8,541 nucleotides of DNA from Deltaproteobacteria bacterium (lineage in GTDB: Bacteria; Desulfobacterota; Binatia; DP-6), in assembly GCA_005879245.1 (NCBI GenBank), contig VBLA01000195.1, forward strand, positions 8,556 through 17,096. Direction: 5' to 3'. The stretch's first letter is position 1, and each line of letters starts with the position of its first letter. Positions 7,167 through 8,541 of this stretch are shown one piece after another. Position numbers and translations under genes: made by a program. A model generated the notes under the pieces. It was not told the DNA's origin. It did not search any database and worked only from the letters and a program-made list of their open reading frames with translations.

Positions 7167-7695
7167 GGCGGACGAGGTCGACGCCGACGCGATCGCGCAG
7201 GCGGTGGAGGCGGGCACGGACGGGATCACCGTCCCCGCCGAGCTACTCGTCGAGCCGGAGCAACCGGCGCCGCCGCTGGCGCGAAGCCTCTACGCGCAGA
7301 TCATCGTCATGGGCATCGGGGAGAAGATCAAGCTCGCCCTCCGTGGCAACCGCGACGCGCGCGCGATCCTGATCCGCGACTCACAGAAGCTGATCCGTCG
7401 CTTCGTGCTGCAGAACCCGCGCGTGACCGACACGGAAGTGATCGCCGTCGCGCGCAACCGGAGCACCGACGAGGAGCTCCTCCGCATCATCTTCGACCGT
7501 CGCGAGTGGATGCGGAACTACCAGGTCCGGCTGGCGCTCGCGACCAACCCGAAGAGCCCGCTGGTCCTCGCGCTGAAGCAGCTCGCGACGCTGACCGACG
7601 GCGATCTCCGGCTCCTCGCGAAGTCGAAGAACGTCTCCGCCACCGTGGCCTCCCAGGCGCGGCGCATCCTGCTGACGATGCGGGAGCCGCGGTAG
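7159..7695 (+). CDS. Conserved helical-repeat protein of unknown function
   Basis: The product has 178 residues. I do not know a function. The first 45 or so residues are acidic and proline-containing, with no signal peptide. From about residue 50 it is predicted to be all helical (IGEKIKLALRGNRDARAILI, then RDSQKLIRRFVLQNPRVTD, EVIAVARNRSTDEELLRII, NYQVRLALATNPKSP, DLRLLAKSKNVSATV). This resembles HEAT- or leucine-rich-repeat-variant-like units. As I remember it, the same arrangement (LALxGNxxAR, LIRDSxK, NPxxTDxEV, NNPKTP-like, LAKSKNV) occurs in uncharacterised proteins of deltaproteobacteria. ATG 7159 was chosen because it overlaps the EF-G-like stop (CATGCCTGA), implying translational coupling. 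The repeat fold and the coupling suggest a soluble protein-binding role, but this is inference. No motif suggests catalysis. Confidence 0.75.
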   Translation: MPEADEVDADAIAQAVEAGTDGITVPAELLVEPEQPAPPLARSLYAQIIVMGIGEKIKLALRGNRDARAILIRDSQKLIRRFVLQNPRVTDTEVIAVARNRSTDEELLRIIFDRREWMRNYQVRLALATNPKSPLVLALKQLATLTDGDLRLLAKSKNVSATVASQARRILLTMREPR

Positions 7696-7706
7696 GACAG
7701 GGCCGG

Positions 7707-8033
7707 ATGGCACGCCCGCTTCGCCGGATTCGGGGACTCCTCCTCGTCGCTGGCGTTGCGGCCGTCGCAAGCCGCGCGCGCGGAACGGTCGTGGAGACGA
7801 TGGCCGGAGGCGCGGTCGGAGACGGACTTCCCGCTACCGAGGTATCAGTCCAGGCCTCGGGCGTTGCCACCGACGGGGCGGGCAACGTCTACCTGTCTGA
7901 TCGCGGGCGCCTGCGGCGGGTCGACGCCGTCACGGGACTCATTTCGACGATCGCCGGTCCGGACTGCGAAGGCAGCACGGAACGCCGTTGCCCCTGGGTG
8001 GTTGGAATCGAGGTAGGGGAGACGCTTGCGTGA
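7707..8033 (+). pseudogene. Truncated secreted NHL-repeat protein
   Basis: The 108-residue reading frame starts at ATG 7707, four bases after an AGGG. It begins with a likely signal peptide: basic RPLRRIR, then the hydrophobic stretch LLLVAGVAAVA at residues 11-21. Residues 29-84 form one NHL-type beta-propeller unit with the usual cues: AGGAVGDGLPAT, GVATDGAGNVYLSDRGRLRRVD, TGLISTIAG. Proteins of this type normally carry many such units and run several hundred residues. Here the similarity ends at residue 84, and 24 unrelated residues lead to TGA. No NHL continuation is seen in the other two + frames before the toxin-antitoxin genes. I read it as the 5' remnant of a larger gene cut off by rearrangement or insertion of the next module. 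A short free-standing protein is possible. Codon use (GTT, TCA, TCT, ATT) is less strictly GC-ending than upstream genes. Confidence 0.55.
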
Positions 8034-8055
8034 CCACCGGAGGCGTGCGTATATC
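8026..8055 (+). promoter_or_regulatory. Possible promoter of the mazEF pair
   Basis: TTGCGT (8026-8031) and TATATC (8050-8055), 18 bases apart, are a loose sigma-70-like pair in one of the few AT-containing patches of the window, upstream of the antitoxin start. A short GTAT/ATAC inverted repeat (8049-8052 and 8064-8067) straddles the -10 and could be part of an operator for the MazE-MazF complex, which represses its own promoter in known systems. The matches are weak and the call is tentative. Confidence 0.25.
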
Positions 8056-8079
8056 CAATGTAGATACAGGGTGAGGCCG

Positions 8080-8328
8080 ATGCGCAGGCGAGTGCAGAAA
8101 TGGGGCAACAGCCTCGCAGTTCGTATCCCGGCCGACGTCGCACGGGCCTGCGCACTGGGCGAAGGGACCGCGCTGGAGGTCCGCCGCGATGGAGAGCGGG
8201 TCGTCCTCATCCCGGAGCGGCGGCGGCCGCCCCGGTACGAGCTGTCGGAGCTGGTGTCGGGGATCACGAGGCGGAACCGGCCGGCGCCGGTCGACTTCGG
8301 CCGCCGGGTGGGGCGAGAGGCCTGGTGA
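8080..8328 (+). CDS. mazE: MazE-like antitoxin (AbrB/SpoVT DNA-binding fold)
   Basis: An 82-residue antitoxin of a type II toxin-antitoxin pair. Residues 1-45 are a swapped-hairpin AbrB/MazE DNA-binding domain with the hallmark VQKWGNSLAVRIP (5-17), then GEGTALEVRRDGERVVLIP. The C-terminal segment YELSELVSGIT...VDFGRRVGREAW matches the toxin-binding tail of MazE (LLxGITPENxH...VDFGxPVGxEAW-like), which lies across MazF and blocks it. ATG 8080 is preferred over in-frame starts upstream because it starts at the conserved domain and follows AGGGTGAGG at 8068-8076. The last bases overlap the toxin start in GTGA, the usual coupled antitoxin-first order. The pair lies directly after the truncated NHL gene, which suggests it arrived there as a mobile module. 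The antitoxin probably represses the operon together with the toxin. Confidence 0.9.
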   Translation: MRRRVQKWGNSLAVRIPADVARACALGEGTALEVRRDGERVVLIPERRRPPRYELSELVSGITRRNRPAPVDFGRRVGREAW

Positions 8329-8541
8329 GCACGGCCCGCTCCTTCGTTCCGGAGCGCGGCGACATCGTGAGGATGAGCTTCGATCCGCAGTCCGGACACG
8401 AGCAGGCAGGCTGGCGGCCGGCGCTCGTCGTGTCGCCTGCTCTCTACAATCGGGCTAGCAGACTCGCTCTGATGTGTCCGATCACCTCGCGCGCCAGGGC
8501 CTATCCCTTCGAGGTCCGGCTACCAGCCGGCCTCGGCATCA
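8325..8541 (+). CDS. mazF: MazF/PemK-family mRNA interferase toxin, cut by the window end
   Basis: The first 72 residues of a sequence-specific endoribonuclease toxin that cleaves mRNA and stops growth when the antitoxin decays. The start is GTG 8325, overlapping the antitoxin stop in GTGA. The reading VPERGDIVRMSFDP, then HEQAGWRPALVVSP, then CPITSRARAYPFEVRLP follows E. coli MazF almost motif by motif. Residues equivalent to its active-site Glu24, Arg29 and Thr52 appear to be Glu26, Arg31 and Thr54, so the toxin looks catalytically competent as far as it can be seen. There is no stop codon before the window ends at 8541. About 35-40 C-terminal residues should follow if it has the usual length of about 110. 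It could equally be named ChpB or PemK, which are the same family. Confidence 0.92.
   Translation, partial: MSTARSFVPERGDIVRMSFDPQSGHEQAGWRPALVVSPALYNRASRLALMCPITSRARAYPFEVRLPAGLGI

Noticed and set aside
6284..7372. Continuation of the first EF-G frame to 7372 as an extra C-terminal domain
   Set aside because: After 6284 the translation becomes Arg/Gly-rich and loses all EF-G similarity, while the neighbouring frame carries EF-G domains III-V. It is the result of the frame change, not a fusion.
7985..8022. tRNA-like T-arm (GGTTGGAATCG) within a CCCCT...AGGGG inverted repeat
   Set aside because: No acceptor, D or anticodon arm can be built around it and the T-loop consensus is imperfect. It lies in the tail of the truncated NHL frame and is most likely chance.
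7845..8399. Minus-strand open frame across the NHL remnant and mazE
   Set aside because: No recognisable domain, and it is antisense to a clear MazE gene with an intact start and overlap.

Overview
This window looks like a piece of a very GC-rich bacterial chromosome (about 70% GC by eye, third codon positions almost all G or C). Every supported gene is on the + strand. The CoaX, BirA and ValRS sequence types, a conserved helical-repeat protein behind an EF-G paralogue, and an NHL-repeat secreted protein resemble deltaproteobacterial or neighbouring soil and groundwater lineages (Desulfobacterota, Binatota, Methylomirabilota). That placement is an inference from remembered protein resemblance, not a search.

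Layout: a tightly packed housekeeping operon runs from about 91 to 5137. It holds valS (valyl-tRNA synthetase), nadC (quinolinate phosphoribosyltransferase), birA (biotin-protein ligase with a winged-helix domain) and coaX (type III pantothenate kinase), joined by GTGA or TGATG stop/start overlaps. The last three make NAD, attach biotin and start CoA synthesis, so this is a cofactor cluster behind a tRNA synthetase. After a 27-base gap with a good Shine-Dalgarno sequence comes an EF-G-like translational GTPase (5165-7166). A conserved protein of unknown function (7159-7695) overlaps its end. Next are a secreted NHL-repeat protein that stops after one repeat (7707-8033) and a MazE/MazF toxin-antitoxin pair (8080 to the window end). 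The toxin runs off the edge.

The most striking observation is that three conserved genes each lack a clean internal block at a functionally critical place. ValRS lacks about 16 residues containing the KMSKS signature. NadC lacks about 44 residues containing the glycine-rich phosphate-binding part of the barrel. The EF-G paralogue lacks about 31 residues at the end of domain II, and the reading frame shifts there. NadC also has no ordinary start codon before its conserved N-terminus; one extra base after a GTGA overlap would explain that. The flanking sequence is intact and conserved in every case. An assembly or consensus error, or a mixed strain population, is the simplest explanation. If reads confirm the gaps, several core enzymes here would be missing catalytic parts.

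Two point-level oddities lie in intact regions: CoaX has NVNNT where DxGNT is expected, and the EF-G paralogue has TRMD where NKMD is expected. I saw no RNA genes, CRISPR arrays or insertion sequences. I found no convincing intrinsic terminator. Bases 1-90 hold no gene that I can support, and no gene-free stretch exceeds 300 bases.
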